A DNA stretch of 64,000 nt from positions 268,050-332,049 of the forward strand of contig JAIXWD010000016.1 in the NCBI GenBank assembly GCA_027482225.1, given 5' to 3'. Numbering within the stretch: position 1 is the first letter of the stretch; each line of letters starts with the position of its first letter. The stretch is from Bacteroidota bacterium (GTDB taxonomy: Bacteria; Bacteroidota; Bacteroidia; UKL13-3). The translations under genes and the position numbers were made by a program. Under the pieces are notes generated by a model. The model had not been told where the DNA came from, ran no database searches, and saw only the letters and a list, made by a program, of their open reading frames with translations. This document shows, piece by piece, positions 25,671 through 33,927 of this stretch.

Positions 25671-28607
25671 ATGCAACGAGTACTTAGTTTAGTATTAGCC
25701 TTTATTACTTTATCAGCCTTTGCTCAAGATTCCTATCAGTGGGTTGAGCGTAAATCTATTGATGGTAGATTTACTTACAAAACAGTTCAAAACGATCCAT
25801 TGGGTGTGCGCATTTACACCTTACAAAATGGGTTAACTGTAATGATTTCGGTGAACAAATCAGAGCCAAGGGTACAAACCTATATTGCTACAAAAGCAGG
25901 TAGTAAAAACGATCCGGCAGACAATACTGGTTTGGCGCATTACTTAGAGCATTTGTTGTTTAAAGGTACCGATAAATATGGTACAAAAGACTGGGCTAAA
26001 GAAAAAGTACAGTTGGATAAAATAGATGTACTTTATGAACAATACAACAAAACTTCTGATGATAAAAAACGTAAAGAAATTTATCGTAAAATTGATTCGG
26101 TGAGTGGCGTTGCAAGCCAGTTCGCTATTGCAAATGAGTATGATAAAATGTTGTCTACAGTTGGTGCACAAGGTACCAATGCATTTACTTCTTTAGAGCA
26201 AACTGTATACGTAAATGATATTCCTCAAAATCAAATTGAAAACTGGTTAACTATTGAAGCCGAACGTTTCAGAGCACCTGTTTTGCGTTTGTTTCATACT
26301 GAATTAGAAGCAGTTTACGAAGAAAAAAATATTGCCCTTGATAATGATGGCCGCAAAGTATTTGAAGCCATGATGGCAAATTTATTTACCAAACATGCTT
26401 ATGGTACTCAAACCACCATTGGTACAGTTGAGCATTTAAAAAATCCTTCGTTAATTAAAATACGCAATTACTTTAACACCTACTATGTACCTAATAACAT
26501 GGCCATTATTTTAGCGGGTGATGTTGACCCGGATAAAACAGTAGCTATGATTGCAGATAAGTTTGCATACATGCAATCTAAACCGGTTCCTGCTTATACT
26601 TTTGATGCGGAACCTAAACGTGATGCACCAACAGTTGTTAATTTGTATGGCCCGGATGCCGAGAATATCATGATTGGTTTTCGCACTGCTGGAGCAAATT
26701 CTAAAGATGCATTATTGGCTACTTTGGTTGATTATTTATTGGCCAACTCCAAAGCTGGTTTTATTGATTTAAATCTGGTTAAACAACAAAAAGTATTGGC
26801 CGCTTCTTCTTCAGTTTGGATGAATAAAGATTATGGTATTCATTTCTTAACCGGTAAACCAAAGCAAGGACAAACACTTGATGAGGTGCGTAAATTATTG
26901 TTAGAGCAGATTGATAACATTAAAGCTGGTAAATTTAGCGATGAAGATTTAAAAGCTATTCTTAATAATTTTAAAGTAGAGCGTATTCGTAATAATGAAA
27001 GCAATGAAGGCCGAGCATCTGTAATGCTAGATGCATTTATTGTTGATATGCCTTGGACAGAGCAAGCAAGTGTTTTAGAAAATTTATCTAAAATTACCCG
27101 TGAGGAAATTATCAATTATGCGCACAAAGCATATACCAACGATTATGTGGTAATTAATAAAAACATTGGCGAAGACAAAGGGATTGAAAAAATTGAAAAG
27201 CCAACCATCACTCCTGTTGAAGTAAACCGCAACGACATGAGTCCTTTTGTAGATGCAATTGTTAACTCAAATCCTCCGCGTATAACACCTAAGTTTTTAG
27301 ATTTTGATAAAGACGTAACCAGCATAACTATAAATAAACAAGTGCCAGTTTATTATGTTAAAAACAATGAGAATGGGTTGTTTAATATGTACTATGTGCT
27401 TGATATGGGTAAGTTTAATAACATTAAATTACCTATTGCTGTTCAATTGTTGCAATACTTGGGTACAGATAAATACACCAGCGAACAAATAAGTAAAGAG
27501 TTTTATAAGTTGGCTTGCGACTTTAGTGTAAATGCTGGAGAAGATCAAGTGTATGTTTCGTTAAGTGGATTAAATGAAAATTTTGAACCCGCATTAAAAT
27601 TGTTCGAACATTTATTGGCTAATGCAAAACCAGATCAAGATGCATTGAACCAATTGGTGCAACGCACCCTTAAACAGCGTAAAGATGCTAAACTAAACAA
27701 ACAAGCTATTTTCTGGCAAGCTTTGCGTAATTATGTTGTATACGGAAGTAAAAACCCAAGTACATACAATTTAACAGTAGAGCAACTTAATGCTTTAAAA
27801 GCAGATGAATTGGTTGAGATGGTTAAGCAATTAACCTCATACCAACATAATATTTATTACTACGGACCAATGCAATTGGTTAACCTAAATACTATGTTAA
27901 CCAAAGAACATAAGTTGGCTAAAAAGTTAAAACAAGCTCCTGAACCTATTGTATTTGCTCGTAATCAAACCAATATCAACAAGGTGTATTTTGTAAACTA
28001 TAAAATGGTGCAAGCAGAAATTTTTTGGTTAAGTCGCCAAGCACAGTCTTTTGATAGTACCGCATATCCTACCATAAGTATGTTTAACGAATACTTTGGT
28101 GGAGGTATGTCGTCTGTGGTATTCCAAACCATTCGCGAAAGTAAGGCATTGGCTTATTCAACCTTCTCGCGTTACACAAACCCAACTAAAAAAGGTGATC
28201 CATACTACATCACTGCTTATGTTGGCACACAAGCCGATAAGTTAAACGATGCTGTTCCTGCCATGCAAGATTTGTTAACCAACTTACCAAAAGCAGAAGC
28301 CAGTTTTAATGCAGCTAAAGAAGCCATTAAGCAACAAATAGAAACACAACGCACCAATAAAGAAGCCATTTTCTTTTCATTGATGGGTGCTAAAAAATTA
28401 GGTTTACACCACGATACCAGTAAAGATGTGTATGATAACATTGATAAATTAACCTTTGCCGACATTGAGCAGTTTTATAACAAAAACTACAAAGGCACTA
28501 CTTACCATTACATGGTAATGGGAAGCAAAGAAAAAATTAATGTAGAAGATTTGAAGAAATATGGTGAAGTGGTTGAGTTAACCTTAGAAGATATTTTTGG
28601 TTACTAA
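25671..28607 (+). CDS. M16 family zinc metallopeptidase, two-repeat form
   Basis: This 978-aa exported protease has a signal peptide (about 1-18, LSLVLAFITLSAFAQ). The inverted zinc motif HYLEHLLFKGT (HxxEH, about residues 88-98) has its downstream Glu in AVYEEKNIALDNDGR. The protein contains an active N-terminal M16 half and an inactive C-terminal half (SVVFQTIRESKALAYSTFSR, about 820), as in pitrilysin-type enzymes. A periplasmic oligopeptide-degrading role is typical. The gene is followed by a clear intrinsic terminator. Confidence 0.93.
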   Translation: MQRVLSLVLAFITLSAFAQDSYQWVERKSIDGRFTYKTVQNDPLGVRIYTLQNGLTVMISVNKSEPRVQTYIATKAGSKNDPADNTGLAHYLEHLLFKGTDKYGTKDWAKEKVQLDKIDVLYEQYNKTSDDKKRKEIYRKIDSVSGVASQFAIANEYDKMLSTVGAQGTNAFTSLEQTVYVNDIPQNQIENWLTIEAERFRAPVLRLFHTELEAVYEEKNIALDNDGRKVFEAMMANLFTKHAYGTQTTIGTVEHLKNPSLIKIRNYFNTYYVPNNMAIILAGDVDPDKTVAMIADKFAYMQSKPVPAYTFDAEPKRDAPTVVNLYGPDAENIMIGFRTAGANSKDALLATLVDYLLANSKAGFIDLNLVKQQKVLAASSSVWMNKDYGIHFLTGKPKQGQTLDEVRKLLLEQIDNIKAGKFSDEDLKAILNNFKVERIRNNESNEGRASVMLDAFIVDMPWTEQASVLENLSKITREEIINYAHKAYTNDYVVINKNIGEDKGIEKIEKPTITPVEVNRNDMSPFVDAIVNSNPPRITPKFLDFDKDVTSITINKQVPVYYVKNNENGLFNMYYVLDMGKFNNIKLPIAVQLLQYLGTDKYTSEQISKEFYKLACDFSVNAGEDQVYVSLSGLNENFEPALKLFEHLLANAKPDQDALNQLVQRTLKQRKDAKLNKQAIFWQALRNYVVYGSKNPSTYNLTVEQLNALKADELVEMVKQLTSYQHNIYYYGPMQLVNLNTMLTKEHKLAKKLKQAPEPIVFARNQTNINKVYFVNYKMVQAEIFWLSRQAQSFDSTAYPTISMFNEYFGGGMSSVVFQTIRESKALAYSTFSRYTNPTKKGDPYYITAYVGTQADKLNDAVPAMQDLLTNLPKAEASFNAAKEAIKQQIETQRTNKEAIFFSLMGAKKLGLHHDTSKDVYDNIDKLTFADIEQFYNKNYKGTTYHYMVMGSKEKINVEDLKKYGEVVELTLEDIFGY

Positions 28608-28625
28608 TTACCTAATAATTTTAAA

Positions 28626-28654
28626 GAGCCTCCGAAATTTTCGGGGGCTTTTTT
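28626..28654 (+). terminator. Terminator of the M16 peptidase gene
   Basis: The hairpin AGCCTCCGAAA pairs with TTTCGGGGGCT (one G-T wobble) and is followed by a T-run. It lies 18 bp after the stop codon. Confidence 0.85.
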
Positions 28655-28759
28655 GTATAGCCCAACTACGATGTAGTGAAATTACGCTTTAATAAAAAGT
28701 AAAGTTACCAACTAACCTAATTGGGGTGATACTTTTTTTATTCCTCCATTTATTTCCCA

Positions 28760-28790
28760 TTTGATAAACTCCTGCCATTGGGTATATTGC
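28760..28790 (+). promoter_or_regulatory. Candidate promoter for the DUF1207 gene
   Basis: TTTG (28760-28763), 19 bp, then TATATTGC (28783-28790) is close to the -33/-7 consensus. It ends only 8 bp before the ATG, which would make the transcript leader a few bases long or absent. Confidence 0.45.
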
Positions 28791-28798
28791 ACCAACGC

Positions 28799-29638
28799 AT
28801 GAAATCATACCTCCTCATATTCTTGCTGCTGTTTGGCGCTGTATTTTTAAGGGCTCAGGATAGCCTGAGTAAAACGCCTTTTATTACGTTTGAAGGATTG
28901 CCACAAAGAATGGTGCCAACCTATACTGCTGATGCCCGTTCGCACAGGTTGATGTTACAAAAAACAACCAAAGAATTGTCCTTTTTTGGAAGTATGGGCG
29001 GATATTTTCCTATGTTCAATGCAAACATTTGGGGTAAAAACATTCAGTTTAGTGCAGGTGCATCAACCCACCTTACTTTAAAACGTTATCTAAGAAGGGG
29101 CGAAGTATTAAACGTTGATTTTTTTGCAGATTTTTTAGCCGATTTAAAAATGAATGATAACTGGTATTTGCGCACAGGTTTCGGGCATACCAGTCAGCAT
29201 ATTGCTGATGATGCCATTGCCATTGGTATACCTGTAAAAAACTATGTGAAAGATTACGTGCAATTGCAAACCATACATAAACTATTTATACAAAAAATGT
29301 TGTTGTATGGCGGTTTATATTATTTGCATAACTTTAAAATTGGCGAGAATAACATTGCCAGAGATTGGTCGAAAAAGGTAATGTTACAAATTGGAACAGA
29401 GGTAGATGTTTATCGCATAACACCAACAGTAGTTACCTATGTTGCAGCCGATATAAAGTTTAGACAGGAGTTTGATTTTGCTACTACTCATGCCTTACAA
29501 GCTGGGTTTAAAATTAAACCTAAACAAAATAAAACCATACGTTTGGCATACAATTATTTGGGCGGATACGAAGAGCGTGGATTTTTATACAACCAAAAAA
29601 ATAACCTACACACCATAGGTTTATACTTCGATTTTTAG
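28799..29638 (+). CDS. DUF1207-like outer-membrane protein
   Basis: This exported 279-aa protein has a signal peptide (KSYLLIFLLLFGAVFLRAQ) and a beta-strand-rich body ending in an aromatic residue (IGLYFDF), which suggests an outer-membrane barrel. The WYLRTGFGHTSQHIADDA stretch (about residues 120-137) fits the conserved HxSxH-type motif of DUF1207. I use the ATG at 28799 rather than an upstream in-frame start (28778), because a promoter-like sequence sits across the latter. It ends 3 bp before the DUF2279 gene, so the two are coupled. No function is known. Confidence 0.75.
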   Translation: MKSYLLIFLLLFGAVFLRAQDSLSKTPFITFEGLPQRMVPTYTADARSHRLMLQKTTKELSFFGSMGGYFPMFNANIWGKNIQFSAGASTHLTLKRYLRRGEVLNVDFFADFLADLKMNDNWYLRTGFGHTSQHIADDAIAIGIPVKNYVKDYVQLQTIHKLFIQKMLLYGGLYYLHNFKIGENNIARDWSKKVMLQIGTEVDVYRITPTVVTYVAADIKFRQEFDFATTHALQAGFKIKPKQNKTIRLAYNYLGGYEERGFLYNQKNNLHTIGLYFDF

Positions 29639-29641
29639 TGC

Positions 29642-30484
29642 ATGAAACAACTTATTGTTATAATCATATTACTATTAAAACTTGTTGTTGTTTCGGCACA
29701 AACAGATAGCAATAATGTTGGCTATAAAAAGTGGCTAACCAAAAAGAATTTAGTTATTGCAGGTTTGGTGGTTCAACAATCAGCAAGTTCTTTGGTAGAG
29801 TATAAATGGTGGTGGCAAGACAGTTCCAATGCTTTTCATTTTGAACACGATGGTGTGTTTAACAATTACAGTTTAGGTATGGATAAAATTGGTCATGCCT
29901 ACGTTTCGCATTTGTGTTACCATGCTATATATGAGGCTATGACTTGGGCTGAGTTTACACCACGACAAACCATATACACCAGTATTGCTTTGCCTGCGTT
30001 TTGGGCTTTAAGTATTGAAATAGGTGATGCCTTTTCGCCATACGGTTTTAGTGTGCCTGATTTGGCTGCAAACTTTGCAGGTATTGGTTACGGTGTATTG
30101 CAGCATAAGGTCCCGTTTTTTAAAAATATTGCCTTTAAGTTTAGCTATTACCCACGCAGGCCAATTGCAAGATTAAGCAGTAATTATGATGACCACATTT
30201 ATTGGTTGAGTTTTAATATGCATAAGTTATTACCCGGAGTGGTTGGCCGTAAATGGCCTGAGGTAATTAACCTAGCTGCAGGATACAGTATTGAGGGCTA
30301 TCATACACCTAATATGAGGCGCGAGTTTGTTTTTGGTGTAGATATTAACTTAGATGCAATTAAAACCAAATCAAAAGGAGTAACAGCTTTTAAAAATGTA
30401 TTAAACTTAATTCATTTACCATCACCGGGTGTAAAAGTAACACGTGAGTATACGCCTCAATACAAAGCATTTTTGTTGAATTAA
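29642..30484 (+). CDS. DUF2279/YfiM-like exported protein
   Basis: This 280-aa exported protein has a signal peptide (KQLIVIIILLLKLVVVSAQ). A conserved region has YKWWWQDSSNAFHFE, GMDKIGHAYVSHLCYHAI and LSIEIGDAFSPYGFSVPDLA, the pattern I associate with DUF2279 (YfiM-like). The HAY/H and E-D residues could line a site, but no activity is known. Weak membrane segments lie in the middle. It follows the DUF1207 gene by 3 bp and the SDR gene begins 30 bp later. The pairing hints at a shared envelope task. Confidence 0.75.
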   Translation: MKQLIVIIILLLKLVVVSAQTDSNNVGYKKWLTKKNLVIAGLVVQQSASSLVEYKWWWQDSSNAFHFEHDGVFNNYSLGMDKIGHAYVSHLCYHAIYEAMTWAEFTPRQTIYTSIALPAFWALSIEIGDAFSPYGFSVPDLAANFAGIGYGVLQHKVPFFKNIAFKFSYYPRRPIARLSSNYDDHIYWLSFNMHKLLPGVVGRKWPEVINLAAGYSIEGYHTPNMRREFVFGVDINLDAIKTKSKGVTAFKNVLNLIHLPSPGVKVTREYTPQYKAFLLN

Positions 30485-30514
30485 ATACACTATTTTCGAA
30501 GCAAAATTTTACCA

Positions 30515-31213
30515 ATGGATTTATTAAATAAAGTAGCCGTAGTTACAGGAGTAAGTAAGGGAATAGGCTATCATACCGCATTACAATTATTAAACAAAGG
30601 AGCTGTAGTTTTTGGTTTAGGTAGAGGCAATCAAATTCAGCATCCAAACTTTACTTTTATTACCTGCGATGTGCGTAATGCTCATGCAGTTGAACAAGCG
30701 TTTACAAAAATTTTATCATCAACCCAAAACCAAATACATGTGTTGGTAAATAATGCAGGTTTGGGCTATTTTGGTATGCTTGAAAATACTACCTACGAGC
30801 AGTGGGACGAAATGTTTCAAACCAATGTAAATGGTATTTTTTATTGCTGTAAGCAAGTTTTACCTGCCATGAAACAACAACAACTTGGACATGTCATTAA
30901 CATTGCATCAACGGCTGCATTAGAAGGGATGCCGCAAGTTTCGGCTTATTGTGCAACTAAGTGGGCGGTAAAAGGATTAAGTGAATCGTTGTTTAGAGAG
31001 GTGCGTGATTTTAGAATTAAAGTTACTTGCATTTATCCGGGCAGCACCAAAACCGATTTTTTCAGAAACAGTCCGGGTATACAACCACATGATTATATGT
31101 TGATGCCAGAAGATGTTGCGGCTAATATTTTGTATGCATTAGAAATGCCTGATAACTTCCATACTGTTAATTTGGAGATTAGACCTTTGCAACCCAAAGG
31201 ACCTAAGGTGTAA
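30515..31213 (+). CDS. SDR family NAD(P)-dependent oxidoreductase
   Basis: A classical short-chain dehydrogenase of 232 aa with all key motifs. The cofactor site is TGVSKGIGYHTA (residues 9-20), NNAGLGYFG follows, the catalytic serine is in NIASTAALEG, and YCATKWAVKG carries the Y-x-x-x-K pair. The substrate cannot be told from sequence. It could act on ketones or 3-oxoacyl groups. The gene follows the DUF1207/DUF2279 pair on the same strand and is probably read through from it. Confidence 0.93.
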   Translation: MDLLNKVAVVTGVSKGIGYHTALQLLNKGAVVFGLGRGNQIQHPNFTFITCDVRNAHAVEQAFTKILSSTQNQIHVLVNNAGLGYFGMLENTTYEQWDEMFQTNVNGIFYCCKQVLPAMKQQQLGHVINIASTAALEGMPQVSAYCATKWAVKGLSESLFREVRDFRIKVTCIYPGSTKTDFFRNSPGIQPHDYMLMPEDVAANILYALEMPDNFHTVNLEIRPLQPKGPKV

Positions 31214-31308
31214 TTTGTTTCTAATACAGAATCCACAAAATTTCACAGAAAATTATAGTCGCTGCTATCGCTGTGTTATTGTTGTGGTTAAATCTCTGTC
31301 GTAAACAA

Positions 31309-32490
31309 TTACCACTTCACCACGTTGACTTTGGTTAAATTCATGGTTTGTTCGCCTGCTCTAAAACCTTTAGCGCTTGGTTCGCAAACCACAAAATCCA
31401 TGTCGTATACACTAATGTCACCATGGGTTTTTCTCCAATTTTCTACAGCAACATTCATGTGCGCTGCATCTTTATAAAGCAGGCCGATACTTTGCAAGTT
31501 GGTAACTTCTCTTACCAAATACGCAAACAACATGCTGCGGTCTTCACAATCTGAAAAGTCGTTTGCTAATGCCTCTTCAGGGAACGCAAATTTTTCTTTA
31601 CCCAACACATCCATATCTTTCGCATAGGCTAAACTTTGAACAAAACTCAATAAGAAATTAACTGCTTTCTCTTTACTCATATAAGCAGTTGCGTCCATTA
31701 ACTGTTTAACCAAAGTATTCACACCTTTTTCTGATAAGCCGTAGTTTAAATAAACCAAACTCATTTCAATATCTGGTAAATCATGGTAGTAATCTACCAA
31801 CGATTGATTGATGCGTGAGGTGAAAAAGTATACGTAGTCATCGTACTCAAATGGTATTGTTTTGTTTTTACCCAACTTGCCAATTGCAGGTGGCGAGTAA
31901 CGATTGAGTTTTAAACTTTTAGCGTTTAGGTTAGATTTTATATCGGCTAATTTTTCTTGCGCGGGCTCTTTTAATTGGTCGAATGATAAATCGTAGTATG
32001 TTTTTGAGCCTAATTGAACAAACAGTACATTTTTAATGGCAAAGTTTGTTGAGCCATAAACCGTGATGTTTTGGTTGCTTAATCCTAAAATTACATCCAA
32101 GCCTTTGTTATACAATACAGCATAAGTGAACTGTTGCGCAAAATATTTTTCGTTTTTTGGGGTGATGATATCTGCAGCTTTTTTCACCATCATTAAATAA
32201 GCAATATCATCCAACTTAAATGTTTGTGCATAATGGTTGGCTTCTATAATAAAAGTAAAAATTGTGCTATCGTTTATTAATAATTGTGTTTGTTGTTCAA
32301 TATTTAACCCTTCAGCAATACTTTTTTGTTTGTCGAAATAATCGTTGGTAAGGCTAAAGGGTAGGGTATGACCATAATAATTAACCACAACTTTTTTGGC
32401 AAAATCCTCTGCAAGCAAAGTATTCATCAACCCTAAAAGTAGCGTTAATGCAAGTGTTAGCAGCGGTTTGGTGTACGATTTTGTGGTCAT
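31309..32490 (-). CDS. Secreted protein with a transglutaminase-like C-terminal domain
   Basis: This 393-aa exported protein has a signal peptide (KPLLTLALTLLLGLMNTLLA) after a start taken at the ATG of MTTKSYTKPL (32490). The N-terminal two thirds are beta-rich and unrecognised. The C-terminal part resembles a transglutaminase-like cysteine peptidase: the Cys is in DFSDCEDRSMLFAYLVREV, the His in YKDAAHMNVAVENW, and the acid in VYDMDFVVCEPSA. This order and spacing fit a Cys-His-Asp triad. There is no T9SS tail. Activity is unproven; it could be a peptidase, a cross-linking enzyme or an inactive fold. Confidence 0.7.
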   Translation of the reverse strand: MTTKSYTKPLLTLALTLLLGLMNTLLAEDFAKKVVVNYYGHTLPFSLTNDYFDKQKSIAEGLNIEQQTQLLINDSTIFTFIIEANHYAQTFKLDDIAYLMMVKKAADIITPKNEKYFAQQFTYAVLYNKGLDVILGLSNQNITVYGSTNFAIKNVLFVQLGSKTYYDLSFDQLKEPAQEKLADIKSNLNAKSLKLNRYSPPAIGKLGKNKTIPFEYDDYVYFFTSRINQSLVDYYHDLPDIEMSLVYLNYGLSEKGVNTLVKQLMDATAYMSKEKAVNFLLSFVQSLAYAKDMDVLGKEKFAFPEEALANDFSDCEDRSMLFAYLVREVTNLQSIGLLYKDAAHMNVAVENWRKTHGDISVYDMDFVVCEPSAKGFRAGEQTMNLTKVNVVKW

Positions 32491-32602
32491 TGTAAATGGC
32501 TGTGCTTCAGTAAGCAAAAAACGAATTTACAAAAAATATATGATTACATAACAATTCCTTAACATTTAATATACAAATTACCCTATCATGATTATTTGTA
32601 AT

Positions 32603-32741
32603 GGGCATTGCCCAATGCAGGTTTGATTTCGCCCTTTCAGGGCTTTGTTCACTTGCAAAACATATCAATTGAGATTTTAGCCCCGCTTAACTACATTTCG
32701 AATTTCGGATTTAGCTCCGCTGAACTATGTTTCGGATTTCG
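32603..32741. repeat. Small palindromes and a 34-bp imperfect tandem repeat
   Basis: The gap between two convergent-type ends holds two short perfect palindromes. One is GGGCATTGCCC (32603-32613) and the other is GCCCTTTCAGGGC (32631-32643). They are followed by two imperfect direct copies with a period of 34 bp (32676-32707 and 32710-32741, each beginning TTTAGC and ending TTTCG). GC is higher than in the flanks. It looks like an intergenic repeat element, not a gene. Confidence 0.6.
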
Positions 32742-32748
32742 TTTTTTC

Positions 32749-33408
32749 CTAGCTATTTATATCCAAGAAACTAACGTGATGTATTCCAGGAGCGTATTCT
32801 TTACAAAAAAGATTCACCAAACTTTGGTAATGTTCAATGTTGTTAACAAAATCAATAGATGTGCAATCAACCAATAAAATGCGTAAATGTGTATTTTGAT
32901 GCAGATACTGTAAATAGGCATCACTTAATGATTGAAGGTATTCATCCTCAATTTTTTGTTCGTAACTTCTGCCTCTGTTTAAAATATTCCACTGTAATTT
33001 TTCAATGGGGTTGTGCAGGTAAACCAATAAATCGGGCTGACGCATTTGTTGATTAATGATTTCGAATAACCTCAAGTATAGGTCGTATTCATCATCATCA
33101 AGGTTTATTTTAGAAAATAACAGGCACTTTGCAAAAATATAATCACTTACCAAGTATTGTTGAAATAGATCTGGTTCTAGCAGTTGTTTTTTAAGTTGAT
33201 TAAAGCGAGCAGCCAAAAAACTCATTTCTAAGGGAAATGCAAACCTACGTGCATCGTTATAAAATTTGGGTAAAAATGAATTGTCTTCAAATTCTTCTAA
33301 AATCAACTTGGCATTAAATTCTTTACTCAGCATGGTTGCTAAAGAAGTTTTTCCAGCTCCGATGTTGCCTTCAATCGCTATAAATTCATATACTGGTTTT
33401 ACTGCCAT
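32749..33408 (-). CDS. Deoxynucleoside kinase (dNK family), copy 2
   Basis: This 219-aa dNK-family kinase has the P-loop GNIGAGKTSLA (about residues 14-24), the acidic substrate segment LEEFEDNSFLPKFYND, the SDYIFAKCLLFSKINL stretch replacing DRTIYED of copy 1, and the lid NRGRSYE. The arginine of the usual D-R motif appears as Y (SDY), so substrate handling may differ from copy 1 (2495-3106). It follows folK by 36 bp on the same strand, a frequent arrangement in Bacteroidota. Confidence 0.9.
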   Translation of the reverse strand: MAVKPVYEFIAIEGNIGAGKTSLATMLSKEFNAKLILEEFEDNSFLPKFYNDARRFAFPLEMSFLAARFNQLKKQLLEPDLFQQYLVSDYIFAKCLLFSKINLDDDEYDLYLRLFEIINQQMRQPDLLVYLHNPIEKLQWNILNRGRSYEQKIEDEYLQSLSDAYLQYLHQNTHLRILLVDCTSIDFVNNIEHYQSLVNLFCKEYAPGIHHVSFLDINS

Positions 33409-33444
33409 TTAACACAAATGTGCATTAATCTATTTTTATGTTGC

Positions 33445-33927
33445 CTACAATTTTTCCACTACACTTTCATCATTACAGTGCTGAAGTAAATTGAATATGG
33501 TTTGATGCAACAAAGGATGGTTATAATTTGGAGCAATTTCAGCCAAAGGAACCAAGGTGAACCTTCGCTGATGTAGCAATGGATGAGGTACAATCAAATT
33601 TTCTTCTTGAATAAAATCGTTGTTAAAAAACAAGATATCGATATCGATTGTTCGGGGTGCCCATTTTTTCTCACGAGTTCTTCCCATTTGAAACTCAATA
33701 TTTAAAATTATTTTTAAAACATCGGTAGCACTTAAAATGGTATTTACCGCAAGTACTTGATTTAAAAAATCTTGTTGGTTAGTGTTTCCCCATGGCGCGG
33801 TTTTATATAATTTTGAGGCCGCTTCAATTTCGCCTACTTGTTTTTGTATGGCTAGTTTGGCCTCTTTTAATAATGCGCTGCTATCGCCCACATTACTACC
33901 AGTAAGTAAATAAACTTTATTAGGCAT
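33445..33927 (-). CDS. folK: 2-amino-4-hydroxy-6-hydroxymethyldihydropteridine pyrophosphokinase
   Basis: Adds pyrophosphate to the pterin in folate synthesis. The 160-aa protein has YLLTGSNVGDS (N-terminal G-S-N), YKTAPWGNTNQQDFLN, and the signature RTREKKWAPRTIDIDILFFN followed by VPHPLLHQRRF. The RTIDIDIL core binds the two metals and ATP. The start overlaps the end of the aspartokinase gene by 8 bp, so the genes are coupled. Confidence 0.96.
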   Translation of the reverse strand: MPNKVYLLTGSNVGDSSALLKEAKLAIQKQVGEIEAASKLYKTAPWGNTNQQDFLNQVLAVNTILSATDVLKIILNIEFQMGRTREKKWAPRTIDIDILFFNNDFIQEENLIVPHPLLHQRRFTLVPLAEIAPNYNHPLLHQTIFNLLQHCNDESVVEKL

